Shown: one piece after another, positions 52,803 to 61,190 of the stretch
How the letters are laid out: each line of letters begins with the position of its first letter
Position numbering within the stretch: the first letter of the stretch is position 1
From: Desulfovibrionaceae bacterium
Lineage (GTDB): Bacteria > Desulfobacterota > Desulfovibrionia > Desulfovibrionales > Desulfovibrionaceae
DNA length: 64,000 nucleotides
Assembly (NCBI GenBank): GCA_015709205.1
Contig: JACCQO010000008.1
Coordinates: forward strand, 62,001-126,000
Direction of reading: 5' to 3'
Notes under the pieces: generated by a model
What the model was told of the DNA's origin: nothing
Database searches by the model: none
What the model saw: only the letters and a program-made list of their open reading frames with translations
Program-made: the position numbers and the translations under genes

Positions 52803-53684
52803 ATGTCGTACGAGAAGAAAACAACCCGTCTCCGGAACCTGGTCACCAGCAAGGAGTTCCTGCTGCTGCCGGGATGCTTCAACCCCCTTTCCGCACGCCT
52901 GGTCGAACAGGCCGGTTTCGCGGGCGCCTACATCACGGGCGCGGGCGTGGCCAGCAACCTGCTCGGCTACCCCGACATCGGCCTGGCCAGCCACGGCGAG
53001 GTCCTTTCCGCGGCCCGCTGCATCGCCCAGGTCACGGACATCCCCATGCTCTGCGACACGGACACCGGCTTCGGGAACGCCGTGAACGTGATCCGCACGG
53101 TGCGGGAGTTCGAGGCCGCGGGCATCGCGGGCATCCAGCTCGAGGACCAGCTGCATCCCAAGAAGTGCGGCCACACCGAGGGCAAGCTGCTCGTCTCCAA
53201 GGAGGAGATGGTCCAGAAGGTCAAGGCCGCCGTGGACACCAGGAAGGACCAGGACTTCGTGCTCGTGATCCGCACCGACGCCATCGCGGTCAACGGCCTG
53301 GACGACGCCCTGGACCGCGCCGCCGCCTACGTGGAGGCCGGGGCCGACGTGATCTTCGTGGAGGCCCCGCAGAACGTCGAGCAGATGCGCCGCATCACCT
53401 CGACCATCAAGGCCCCGCTCCTGGCGAACATGGTCGAGGGCGGCGGCAAGACGCCGATCCTGCCCGCCAAGGAGCTGGCCGAGCTGGGCTACAGCCTGGC
53501 CATCTACCCCACGGCCCTGTGGATGTCCTCCATCAAGGCCATGCAGGAGGTGCTCGGCGTGCTCAAGGCCACCGGCACCTCCCTGGACTACGCCGAGCAC
53601 ATGGTCTCCTTTCAGGAGATGTTCGAGATCGTCGGGCGCTCCGCCTACGCGGAGCTGGAAAAGAAGTACGCGACCAAGTGCTGA
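52803..53684 (+). CDS. Isocitrate lyase/PEP mutase-superfamily C-C lyase
   Basis: 293 aa TIM-barrel enzyme. The catalytic KKCGH motif (K120-H124, C122) marks true lyases (methylisocitrate lyase PrpB, 2,3-dimethylmalate lyase) as opposed to PEP mutase or oxaloacetate decarboxylase. Mg2+ and substrate residues appear in ITGAGVASNLLGYPDIG, CDTDTGFGN and QLEDQ. It should split a 2-hydroxy (or 2-methyl) substituted di- or tricarboxylate into pyruvate (or glyoxylate) and a second acid such as propionate or succinate. First gene of the sigma54 operon; AAGGAG lies just upstream of the ATG. Confidence 0.88.
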   Translation: MSYEKKTTRLRNLVTSKEFLLLPGCFNPLSARLVEQAGFAGAYITGAGVASNLLGYPDIGLASHGEVLSAARCIAQVTDIPMLCDTDTGFGNAVNVIRTVREFEAAGIAGIQLEDQLHPKKCGHTEGKLLVSKEEMVQKVKAAVDTRKDQDFVLVIRTDAIAVNGLDDALDRAAAYVEAGADVIFVEAPQNVEQMRRITSTIKAPLLANMVEGGGKTPILPAKELAELGYSLAIYPTALWMSSIKAMQEVLGVLKATGTSLDYAEHMVSFQEMFEIVGRSAYAELEKKYATKC

Positions 53685-53716
53685 ACCCGTAACCGCAACA
53701 GAGAGCAGGAGACATC

Positions 53717-54736
53717 ATGAAGGCTTCATTCACCAAGACGATGCTGGCGTTGGGGACCTGCCTATTCCTCGTCTGCGGCGTGCTGCCGCAGGCCGCTCCG
53801 GCCGCAGACGTGGTCAAGATCACCATTCCCTGCCACATTCCCTCCAGCTACAAGGACATGTTCCCGCCCGTGAAGCAGTTCGTGGACCGCATCAACGAAC
53901 TGGGCAAGGGCAAGCTGGAAGCCCAGCTCTACCATTCCGGGAGCCTGTACAAGGTCAAGGACATCGTCCCGGCCCTGATGAACGGTTCCTGTGAGATCGT
54001 CTTCCACACCAGTTCCCACACCACGGGCAGTTGGCCCGAACTCGGCGGCCTGACCCTGCCCTTCCTCTACAAAAGCAACGACGACATCCAGGCCCGCTGG
54101 CACCAGGACGGCGCCCTGTTCAAGCTCGTCAAGGACGAGCTCGTCTCCAAGTACGACGTCCGCCTCCTGGGCGCGGGCATCACGGGGTCGCTGTGGCTGT
54201 GGACCATCGACGGCAAGCCCGTGCGCACCCCCGCCGACCTCAAGGGCCTGAAGATCCGCACCACCGGCACGGTGGACGCCGACTTCATCAAGGCCTGCGG
54301 CGGCACGCCCATCTTCCTGTCCTCCTCCGAAACCTACGAGGCCCTGCAGCGCGGCACCATCGACGGCCTGACCACCTTCCCCGGCGGCCTGCTCGGCCGC
54401 AACCTGGACGAGGTCCTGCGCTACGGCACCGAGATCAAGTGCGGCTGGGCCTACCAGATCTACACCGTCGAAAGCCTCTTCAAGAGCTGGCCCAAGGACG
54501 TCCAGGACGCCATCACCACGGCGGCCAAGGAATACGACGCGGCCATCTTCAAGAGCATGATGGACTACGAGAAGTCCACGGTCTTCCCGCGCATCGCCAA
54601 GACCGTGCAGATCGTCACGCCGGACGCCGCCGGACAGGCCGAGTTCGAGAAGATCGCCAAGGCGGTCTACCCGGTCTGGTCGGCGACCGTGAGCCCCGCC
54701 TTTGCCGAGAAGTTCATCGCTCTGAGCCAGCAGTAA
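53717..54736 (+). CDS. TRAP solute-binding protein (DctP family)
   Basis: 339 aa. Signal peptide KTMLALGTCLFLVCGVLPQAAPAADV; mature DctP fold with YHSGSLYKVKDIVPALMNGSCEIVF, the carboxylate-binding arginine in LKGLKIRTTGTVDADFIKACGG and EALQRGTIDGLTTFPGG. It captures the operon's substrate in the periplasm. It differs clearly from the protein encoded at 40965, so the two TRAP systems should carry different compounds. It follows the lyase gene by 32 bp. Confidence 0.9.
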   Translation: MKASFTKTMLALGTCLFLVCGVLPQAAPAADVVKITIPCHIPSSYKDMFPPVKQFVDRINELGKGKLEAQLYHSGSLYKVKDIVPALMNGSCEIVFHTSSHTTGSWPELGGLTLPFLYKSNDDIQARWHQDGALFKLVKDELVSKYDVRLLGAGITGSLWLWTIDGKPVRTPADLKGLKIRTTGTVDADFIKACGGTPIFLSSSETYEALQRGTIDGLTTFPGGLLGRNLDEVLRYGTEIKCGWAYQIYTVESLFKSWPKDVQDAITTAAKEYDAAIFKSMMDYEKSTVFPRIAKTVQIVTPDAAGQAEFEKIAKAVYPVWSATVSPAFAEKFIALSQQ

Positions 54737-54778
54737 CTTCGCTCGCAGCGGCCGCAGCTTCAGCCTGCGGTCCACACC

Positions 54779-54814
54779 GGGGCGGGGAGTCTCCTCCCCG
54801 TGGCTCCCCGCCCC
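54779..54814 (+). other. 11-bp GC hairpin between dctP and dctQ
   Basis: GGGGCGGGGAG (54779-54789) and CTCCCCGCCCC (54804-54814) pair perfectly over a 14-base loop. No T-run follows. Same position in the operon as the hairpin at 40914-40943 in the other TRAP operon. Confidence 0.65.
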
Positions 54815-54911
54815 CTCCTTCCGACGCACGCCGCCGAGGGCTCCCCGCCATGCGGCGGCCGGTACGACACATCAACCCGCCACACCGAGGCGATTTTCGG
54901 AGGGCTCCCCT

Positions 54912-55394
54912 ATGTTGCAACGTCTGTTCACGGGCCTGCCACGGCAACTCGCCAATCTGGCGGCCATCGGCACGGGGCTCATGCTCCTGGTGGTCTTCTC
55001 CAACGTGGTCGCGCGCTTCGTCTTCAACAAGCCCTTCTACTGGGCCGAGGAGGTCACGGCCATCGCCATCGTCTTCGTGACCATGCTGCCCGCGGCCCTG
55101 CTCTGGAACGAAGACCGCCACATCAAGCTGGACATCTCCATCGGCCGTCCCGGCTCCCGTTTCGAGCAGTTCAAGCACCTCGTGGTCTGCGCGGCCTCGG
55201 TCATCTTCAACGGCGTGCTCTCCTGGCAGGCCTGGAAGGCCACGTCCATGATCTACAAGCGGGGGATGCACGAACCCTCCCTGCTGGGATCGCCCCTCTG
55301 GATCGTCTATTCCGCGCTGTTCGTCGGCTCGGCCGTGCTGCTGCTGGTCGGCCTGCGCTCCCTGTACCTCTCGACCCGTGACATCTGGAGATAG
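54912..55394 (+). CDS. TRAP transporter small permease (DctQ)
   Basis: 160 aa with four hydrophobic helices. DctQ landmarks FSNVVARFVFNKPFYWAEEVT and NEDRHIKLDI are present. GGAGG lies ahead of the start. The 175-bp gap after dctP is large for this operon and contains the hairpin at 54779-54814. It partners the 55399-encoded large permease. Confidence 0.9.
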   Translation: MLQRLFTGLPRQLANLAAIGTGLMLLVVFSNVVARFVFNKPFYWAEEVTAIAIVFVTMLPAALLWNEDRHIKLDISIGRPGSRFEQFKHLVVCAASVIFNGVLSWQAWKATSMIYKRGMHEPSLLGSPLWIVYSALFVGSAVLLLVGLRSLYLSTRDIWR

Positions 55395-55398
55395 TCTC

Positions 55399-56703
55399 AT
55401 GGACGCAGGCATCGCAACACTCACCGTTCTGGCAATGTTCTTCGCCCTGGTCTTCCTGGGCGCCCCCATCTTCATCGGCCTGGGCCTGTCCAGCGTGACG
55501 GGCATGTACCTGATCCGCGGCGCCCAGGGGCTCTACCAGCTTCCGGCCGCCATCGTCGGCCAGCTGGAAAGCTTTCTGCTCGTGGCCCTGCCCCTGTACC
55601 TGCTCATGGGCGAGGCCCTGAGCAAGAGCGGCGCGGGCTCGGACGTCTACAAGGCCCTGGAGCGCTGGCTGAACCGCTTCCCCGGCGGCCTGGCCATCGC
55701 CTCCATCTACGCCTGCGCCCTGTTCGGGGCCATGTGCGGCGTGAGCGTGGCGGGCGTGGCGGCCATCGGCGTCATCGCCGTGCCCGAGATGCTCAAGCGC
55801 GGCTACGACAAGTCCATGGCCGCGGGCGCGGTCACCGCGGCGGGCGCGCTGGCCGTGCTCATCCCGCCGTCCATCTCCTTCATCATCTACGGGGCCATCG
55901 CGGGCGTGTCCGTGGGCAAGCTGTTCATCGGCGGCATCGTGCCCGGCCTGGTCCTGGCCACGGCCATGGCCGCCTACGTCCTGGTGCGCGCCAAGGCCCA
56001 GCCGCACCTCGTGGGCACCAGCGAGCGCACCGCCTACACCTGGAAGGACATGCTGGCTCCCCTGCCCAAGCTCTGGCCCGTGTTCCTGCTGATCTTCGCC
56101 GTGCTCGGCACCATCTACACCGGCGTGGCCACGCCCACCGAGGCCGGGGCCATCGGCGCCATGGGCTCCCTGGTGGTCACGGCCATCTACAAGCAGCTGA
56201 ACCTGCGCAACCTGTGGAGCATCCTCACGGGCACCACGCGCGTCACGGCCACGATCATGATCATCATGGCCGCGGCCTTCGCCTTCAGCCAGTTCCTGAA
56301 CCTGGTGCGCATTCCCGAGACCCTGAGCCAGTGGGTCGTCACCCTGCAGATGCCGCCCCTGGCCATCGTCCTGCTGATCATGTGCTTCTTCCTGCTGCTC
56401 GGCTGCTTCATCGACGGCGTCTCCCTGATCATCGTGACCACGCCCGTGGTCCTGCCGACCATCCTGGCCCTGGGCTTCGATCCCCTGTGGTACGGCGTGC
56501 TCCTGGTACTCAACCTGGAAATGGCCGTGATCACGCCGCCCGTGGGCCTGAACCTCTACTCCATGCAGAGCATCATGAAGGACACCCTCTCGATGAAGGA
56601 CATCATCAAGGGCTCCTTCCCCTACCTGCTCGTGGAGTTCGGGGTGCTGCTGCTCTTCGTGCTCGTGCCCGAACTGGCCCTGTGGCTGCCCGGGGGCATG
56701 TGA
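55399..56703 (+). CDS. TRAP transporter large permease (DctM)
   Basis: 434 aa, about 12 hydrophobic helices. Family strings are LVALPLYLLMGEALSKSGAGSDVYKALERWLNRFPGGLA, AAGALAVLIPPSISFIIYG and ATPTEAGAIGAMGSL. ATG 55399 lies 4 bases after the dctQ stop with GGAG 8 bases upstream. Its TGA overlaps the next ATG (TGATG), so the transporter and the first hydro-lyase are translationally coupled. Confidence 0.92.
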   Translation: MDAGIATLTVLAMFFALVFLGAPIFIGLGLSSVTGMYLIRGAQGLYQLPAAIVGQLESFLLVALPLYLLMGEALSKSGAGSDVYKALERWLNRFPGGLAIASIYACALFGAMCGVSVAGVAAIGVIAVPEMLKRGYDKSMAAGAVTAAGALAVLIPPSISFIIYGAIAGVSVGKLFIGGIVPGLVLATAMAAYVLVRAKAQPHLVGTSERTAYTWKDMLAPLPKLWPVFLLIFAVLGTIYTGVATPTEAGAIGAMGSLVVTAIYKQLNLRNLWSILTGTTRVTATIMIIMAAAFAFSQFLNLVRIPETLSQWVVTLQMPPLAIVLLIMCFFLLLGCFIDGVSLIIVTTPVVLPTILALGFDPLWYGVLLVLNLEMAVITPPVGLNLYSMQSIMKDTLSMKDIIKGSFPYLLVEFGVLLLFVLVPELALWLPGGM

Positions 56704-57251
56704 TGAGCGCCCTCGACGGCACCGGCGGCAAGGCCTTCAAGGTCGGCGACGACGTGAACACCGACTACATCATCTCGGCCCGGTACCTGGACGTCTACGA
56801 GCCCGAGGAGCTCCGGGCCCACCTCTTCGAGGGGCTGGGCCCGGAGCGCGCCGCCCGGGCCGCGTCCTGCACCGTGCTCGTGGCCGGGCGCAACCTGGGC
56901 TGCGGCTCGGCCCGGGAGCAGGCCCCCAACGCCCTCAAGGGCGCAGGCTACAAGGCGGTCATCGCGGCCTCGGCCGCGCGGATCTTCTTCCGCAACGCCA
57001 TCAACGTTGGGTTGCCCGTGATCTGTGCGCCGGACGCGGCCGAAGCCGTGAACGACGGCGAGACCGTGGCCGTGGACCTGGCCGCCGGAACCATCCGCAC
57101 GGCCTCGGGCGCGACCTTCGCCTTCGCCCCCTTCCCGGCCCCGGTGCGCCGCATCCTGGAGGCGGGCGGCATGTATCCCCTGCTGGCCGAACTGGCCGCG
57201 ACCGCGGGCCGGGACGCCACGGGCACCAGGGAGGGCGCGTCATGGGCATGA
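56703..57251 (+). CDS. LeuD-family hydro-lyase small subunit, atypical
   Basis: 182 aa swivel subunit (VGDDVNTDYIISARYL; AGRNLGCGSAREQAPNALKGAGYKAVIAASAARIFFRNAINVGLP). The active-site loop reads S69-A70-R71-E-Q instead of SSREH: the first serine, equivalent to the catalytic base of aconitase, is kept, but the second serine is Ala and the His is Gln. Its partner encoded at 57242 is atypical as well. A changed substrate carboxylate pocket is likely (inference). The ATG overlaps the dctM stop by one base. Confidence 0.85.
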   Translation: MSALDGTGGKAFKVGDDVNTDYIISARYLDVYEPEELRAHLFEGLGPERAARAASCTVLVAGRNLGCGSAREQAPNALKGAGYKAVIAASAARIFFRNAINVGLPVICAPDAAEAVNDGETVAVDLAAGTIRTASGATFAFAPFPAPVRRILEAGGMYPLLAELAATAGRDATGTREGASWA

Positions 57252-58498
57252 CCTTCGCCGAAAAGATCTTCGCCAAAAAGACCGGCCGCGCCGCGGCGCG
57301 CGCCGGGGAGATCGTCTCCGTGCGGCCCGACGTGGTCATGACCCTGGACGCCGACGCCGAGATCATCATCCGCTTCGAGGAGCTCGGCCTGCCCCGGGTC
57401 TGGGACCCCGCGCGCATCGTCTGCGCCCTGGACCACTACGGCCCGGCCTCCACGCGCCGCTCGGCGGACCTGCACCGGCGCATGCGCCTGTTCGCCGAGG
57501 CCCAGGGCATCGAGCGCTTCTTCGAGGTCGGCGAGGGACTCACGCACCAGATCATGCTCGAACGGGGCTACGCCCTGCCCGGGATGTTCATCGTGGGCAC
57601 GGACTCGCACACCCCGTCCTACGGCTGCGTGGGCGCGCTGAGCTGCGGCGTGGGCGCGTCGGACATGCTCTCCATCTGGGCCACGGGCGAACTGTGGTTC
57701 CAGGTGCCCCGGAGCGCGCGCATCGTGCTCGACGGCGCCCTGCCCCCCGGGGTCTTCGCCAAGGACGTGATCCTCGAGGTCATCCGCTCCTTCACGGCCT
57801 CGGGCTGCACCTACATGAGCGCGGAGTTCACGGGCTCGGCCCTGGCGGACATGCCCATGGCCGAACGGTTCGTGCTCTGCAACCTCTCCACGGAGATGGG
57901 CGTCAAGTCCACCTGGGTGGAGGTGGACGAGACCACGCGCGCCTTTGCGGACCGGCACGGCGGGGCCTACGGGATCGTGGCTCCGGACCCGGACGCGGAC
58001 TACGCGGCCCTGAAACGGTTCGACGTGTCCGCGCTCGCGCCCATGCTGGCCTGCCCACACCGCGTGGACAACGTGCACCCGGTGGCCGCCATGGCGGGTG
58101 CGCCGGTGCACCAGGCCTTCCTGGGCACCTGCGCCAGCGGCCGCTTCGAAGACCTGGCCGTGGCCGCGAAAATCCTGGGCGGCAGGCACGCGGCCCCGGG
58201 CGTGCGCCTGCTCATCGCTCCGGCCTCGCGCGCGGTGCTGCGCCGGGCCATGGAGGCGGGGCACGCCCAGGCCCTGATCGATGCCGGGGGCGTGTTCCTG
58301 CCCCCGGGCTGCGGGCCCTGCGCGGGCATCCACGAAGGGTTGCTGGGCCAGGGGGAGCGCTGCGTCTCCACGGCCAACCGCAACTTCCGCGGCCGCATGG
58401 GCAACCCGGATTCGGAAATCTACCTGGGCAGCGCCGCAACGGTCGCCGCCTCGGCCCTCACGGGCGTCATCACCGACCCGCGCCCCTATCTGGCGTGA
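57242..58498 (+). CDS. LeuC-family hydro-lyase large subunit, atypical
   Basis: 418 aa. The cluster cysteines are present (C297, then C357 and C360 in CGPC), but the first ligand motif is GTCASGR rather than GSCTNGR, and DHFxPxKD is replaced by DHYGPASTRR. GTDSHTPSYGCVGALSCGVG and NRNFRGRMG remain. It forms a heterodimer with the 56703-encoded small subunit, whose gene it overlaps by 10 bases; GGGAGGG precedes ATG 57242. Belongs to the aconitase superfamily, but of a different subgroup from those encoded at 1367 and 58525. Substrate unknown. Confidence 0.85.
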   Translation: MGMTFAEKIFAKKTGRAAARAGEIVSVRPDVVMTLDADAEIIIRFEELGLPRVWDPARIVCALDHYGPASTRRSADLHRRMRLFAEAQGIERFFEVGEGLTHQIMLERGYALPGMFIVGTDSHTPSYGCVGALSCGVGASDMLSIWATGELWFQVPRSARIVLDGALPPGVFAKDVILEVIRSFTASGCTYMSAEFTGSALADMPMAERFVLCNLSTEMGVKSTWVEVDETTRAFADRHGGAYGIVAPDPDADYAALKRFDVSALAPMLACPHRVDNVHPVAAMAGAPVHQAFLGTCASGRFEDLAVAAKILGGRHAAPGVRLLIAPASRAVLRRAMEAGHAQALIDAGGVFLPPGCGPCAGIHEGLLGQGERCVSTANRNFRGRMGNPDSEIYLGSAATVAASALTGVITDPRPYLA

Positions 58499-58524
58499 GC
58501 ATTCCCTCAGGAGAAAACGCCATC

Positions 58525-59784
58525 ATGCCCATGACCATCACCGAAAAGATCCTGGCCGCGCACGCGGGACTCGACCGCGTCGAGCCCGGCCAGATCATCA
58601 TGGCCGACGTGGACGTGGCGCTGGGCAACGACATCACCACGCCCATCGCCATCGACGAGTTCGAGCGCAGCGGCGCCGGCCGGCTGCACGACCCGGAGCG
58701 GCTCTTCCTCGTCATGGACCACTTCGTGCCCACCAAGGACATCCAGTCGGCCATGCAGGTCAAGAAGGTCCGGGACTTCGCCCGGAAACACGACCTGCCC
58801 CACTACTACGAGCCCGGCACGGCGGGCATCGAGCACGTCTTCCTGCCCGAGCAGGGGTTCGTGGGCCCGGGCGACCTGGTCATCGGCGCGGACAGCCACA
58901 CCGTGACCTACGGCGCGCTGGGGGCCTTCTCCTCGGGCGTGGGCAGCACGGACCTGGCCGGGATCATGATCACCGGCCGGATCTGGCTCAAGGTGCCGGA
59001 GACCATGCGCTTCGTGTTCCACGGCACGCCGCGCCCCTGGGTCGGCGGCAAGGACCTGGTCCTGCGCGCCATCGGCGACGTGGGCGTGGACGGCGCGCGC
59101 TACCGGGCCATGGAATTCGCGGGCGGGGCCGTGGACTCCCTGTCCATGGACGACCGCTTCACCATGGCCAACATGGCCATCGAGGCGGGCGGCAAGTGCG
59201 GCGTGTTCCACGTGGACGAGAAGACCAGGGCATACGTGAACGGACGCTGCAAGCGGCCCTGGCGGGTCTTTGCCAGCGACCCGGACGCCCATTACTGCGC
59301 GGTGCGCGAATACGACTGCGCGGCCATCGAGCCGCAGGTGGCCTTCCCGCACCTGCCGGGCAACACCCGGCCCGTGAGCCTGGCCGGACACGTGCGCATC
59401 GACCAGGCCGTGATCGGCTCCTGCACCAACGGACGCATCGGCGACCTGCGCGCCGCCGCGGCCGTGCTCGAGGGCCGCAGGGTCGCGCCCTACGTGCGCC
59501 TGATCGTCATCCCCGGCAGCCAGCAGGTCTACCTGCAGGCCCTGGCGGAGGGACTCCTGGAGACCTTCGTGCGCGCGGGCGGCGTGGTCAGCCCGCCCAC
59601 CTGCGGGCCCTGTCCCGGCGGGTTCATGGGCATCATGGCCGACGGCGAAAAGACCATCTCCACAACCAACCGCAACTTCATCGGCCGCATGGGCCACACG
59701 GGCAGCGAGATCTACCTGGCCAACCCGGCCGTGGCCGCGGCCTCGGCCGTGGCCGGGCGCATCGTCGGCCCGGACGCGCTCTAG
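58525..59784 (+). CDS. LeuC-family hydro-lyase large subunit 2
   Basis: 419 aa with standard motifs: DHFVPTKD, GADSHTVTYGALGAF, C300 in GSCTNGR, C360 and C363 in CGPC, NRNFIGRMG. It resembles the protein encoded at 1367 much more than its operon neighbour at 57242. AGGAG lies 11 bases before ATG 58525; a second ATG at 58531 is possible. Together with the 56703/57242 pair it gives the operon two hydro-lyases, as needed to dehydrate a substrate and rehydrate the product at a different carbon before the lyase step (inference). Confidence 0.87.
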   Translation: MPMTITEKILAAHAGLDRVEPGQIIMADVDVALGNDITTPIAIDEFERSGAGRLHDPERLFLVMDHFVPTKDIQSAMQVKKVRDFARKHDLPHYYEPGTAGIEHVFLPEQGFVGPGDLVIGADSHTVTYGALGAFSSGVGSTDLAGIMITGRIWLKVPETMRFVFHGTPRPWVGGKDLVLRAIGDVGVDGARYRAMEFAGGAVDSLSMDDRFTMANMAIEAGGKCGVFHVDEKTRAYVNGRCKRPWRVFASDPDAHYCAVREYDCAAIEPQVAFPHLPGNTRPVSLAGHVRIDQAVIGSCTNGRIGDLRAAAAVLEGRRVAPYVRLIVIPGSQQVYLQALAEGLLETFVRAGGVVSPPTCGPCPGGFMGIMADGEKTISTTNRNFIGRMGHTGSEIYLANPAVAAASAVAGRIVGPDAL

Positions 59785-59793
59785 GAGGACGCC

Positions 59794-60303
59794 ATGACGG
59801 GACAAGTCTGGAAATTCGGCGACAACATCGACACGGACGTGATCATCCCGGCGCGCCGCCTGACGACCAGCGACCCCGCGCAGCTCGCCAGGTACTGCAT
59901 GGAGGACGCCGACGAGGCCTTCGCCGGGCTGGTCAACAGGGGCGACATCCTCCTGGCCGGGGAGAACTTCGGCTGCGGCTCCTCGCGCGAGCACGCGCCC
60001 ATCGCCATCCGCGCCGCGGGCATCTCCTGCGTCATCGCCAAGAGCTTCGCGCGCATCTTCTACCGCAACGCCTTCAACATCGGCCTGCCGACCATCGAGT
60101 GCGCCGATGTGGACAAGATCGCCTCCGGCGACCACATCAAGGTGGACTTCGCCAACGGCGAGCTCCTGCACATCGAGACCGGCGCAATCTACAAGGCTTC
60201 CCGGATTCCGCCCTTCATGCAGGAACTGATCGACGACGGAGGCCTCATCGCGCACATCGCCAAGGGGCTGCGCAAGGAGGCCGGGGGGCCGACCCGACCG
60301 TGA
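59794..60303 (+). CDS. LeuD-family hydro-lyase small subunit 2
   Basis: 169 aa. Opening FGDNIDTDVIIPARRLTTSDP and active-site loop GCGSSREHAP (S63, S64, R65), followed by IAKSFARIFYRNAFNIGLP. Canonical partner of the 58525-encoded protein. GGAGG lies just before the ATG and next to the preceding stop. Last gene of the sigma54 operon; a strong terminator follows 80 bp later. Confidence 0.88.
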   Translation: MTGQVWKFGDNIDTDVIIPARRLTTSDPAQLARYCMEDADEAFAGLVNRGDILLAGENFGCGSSREHAPIAIRAAGISCVIAKSFARIFYRNAFNIGLPTIECADVDKIASGDHIKVDFANGELLHIETGAIYKASRIPPFMQELIDDGGLIAHIAKGLRKEAGGPTRP

Positions 60304-60384
60304 CGGCCGGTTGGGAAGCCGCGGCGCGCGCCGCCTGATGGGAGAGCGCGCCGCAGGGTCGGAACCCCGCATCCGCGCCACGCG

Positions 60385-60416
60385 AAAGGGGCCGGGCGAA
60401 TGCCCGGCCCCTTTTT
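60385..60416 (+). terminator. Rho-independent terminator of the sigma54 operon
   Basis: AAAGGGGCCGGGC (60385-60397) pairs perfectly with GCCCGGCCCCTTT (60402-60414) around GAAT and continues into TT. Confidence 0.9.
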
Positions 60417-60699
60417 CGTGCCCGGCCCCCCTTCGCACGCGTGGCCCGTTCGCCCGGGCCCGCCCAGGGCCACCCAAACCGCCTTTCCCCGCCCGCCCCG
60501 CCGCCCGACTCGGTATCCACTCCCTCCCGCGGCCACCAGAGCCGCCCCGGCCGTTCCTCTCCCGCTCGCCTATCCCCGTCCGCGCCGCTTCCCCGCCCCC
60601 CCTGCGCGGGGAACCCGCGCCACTCTCCGCTGATCATTGACAATATCCGCCATTCAGGAGTTGACAAAATCTGGAATTACCGCCCTCCCGGATCCATTT

Positions 60700-60712
60700 T
60701 AATTGCCAATTA
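60700..60712. promoter_or_regulatory. 13-bp palindrome
   Basis: TAATTG-C-CAATTA, perfect arms, in the AT-richer part of the gap upstream of the nitrilase gene; a possible regulator site. Confidence 0.35.
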
Positions 60713-61057
60713 TGGTAAAAATATCCTCCGCCCGGCTTTGTCACGCCGCCCCACCCCACTCCCGCCGTTGCGACGCAGCTCCCTCGCGCCACCCAGTGGA
60801 AATAAAAAGTTTAATATATCAAATTATTATATATGAACGCCGAGAAACCGACAATAAAAACACCACTTCGCAACAAATTGGCATAAATGATGCTCGAGCC
60901 CCGCAGCGCGTGCGAAGAGCACCCCCGTATCCGCCGCACAACGACAAGGAGTTTTACCTTGAAAAGCACGCTTCGCTCTTCAAAAGACAGCACAAACATC
61001 ATCTAGGCACATCTCACTACATTCTCAAGCCATTATGTTATGGGGCTTGTCGCTTCC

Positions 61058-61077
61058 GCAAAAGAATCTTCTTTTGC
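61058..61077. promoter_or_regulatory. 20-bp palindrome upstream of the nitrilase gene
   Basis: GCAAAAGAA-TC-TTCTTTTGC, perfect 9-2-9, about 110 bp before the start codon. Either an operator or a weak RNA hairpin. Confidence 0.45.
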
Positions 61078-61190
61078 ATACGCTGTTCTTTTATCTTCTG
61101 AAAATCCCGCTGCATGCGCCACAGGAATGCGGCGCAAGCGGCAAAGAAGCAATGACCTTTCCATGAACAACTCAAAAGGAGTACGCTGTG

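Larger units (their letters stand above)
60417..61190. other. Non-coding region upstream of the nitrilase gene
   Basis: 774 bases. The first ~210 are GC-rich and blank. 60631-60720 carries TTGACAATATC and TTGACAAAATC 24 bp apart and the palindrome at 60700-60712. 60800-60835 is an extremely AT-rich run. 61058-61077 is a 20-bp palindrome. No convincing gene on either strand; a 130-codon frame at 60703-61101 has no family features. Confidence 0.5.

Noticed and set aside
50739..53684. Classical prp (methylcitrate cycle) operon
   Set aside because: The activator and lyase fit, but prpC, prpD and acnD are absent and the operon has a TRAP importer and LeuCD-type enzymes instead.
52803..53684. PEP mutase or oxaloacetate decarboxylase assignment
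   Set aside because: The KKCGH motif with catalytic cysteine is that of C-C lyases of the isocitrate lyase group.
60703..61101. 132-codon + strand frame upstream of the nitrilase gene
   Set aside because: Composition changes abruptly along it, it spans two palindromes and shows no family resemblance.
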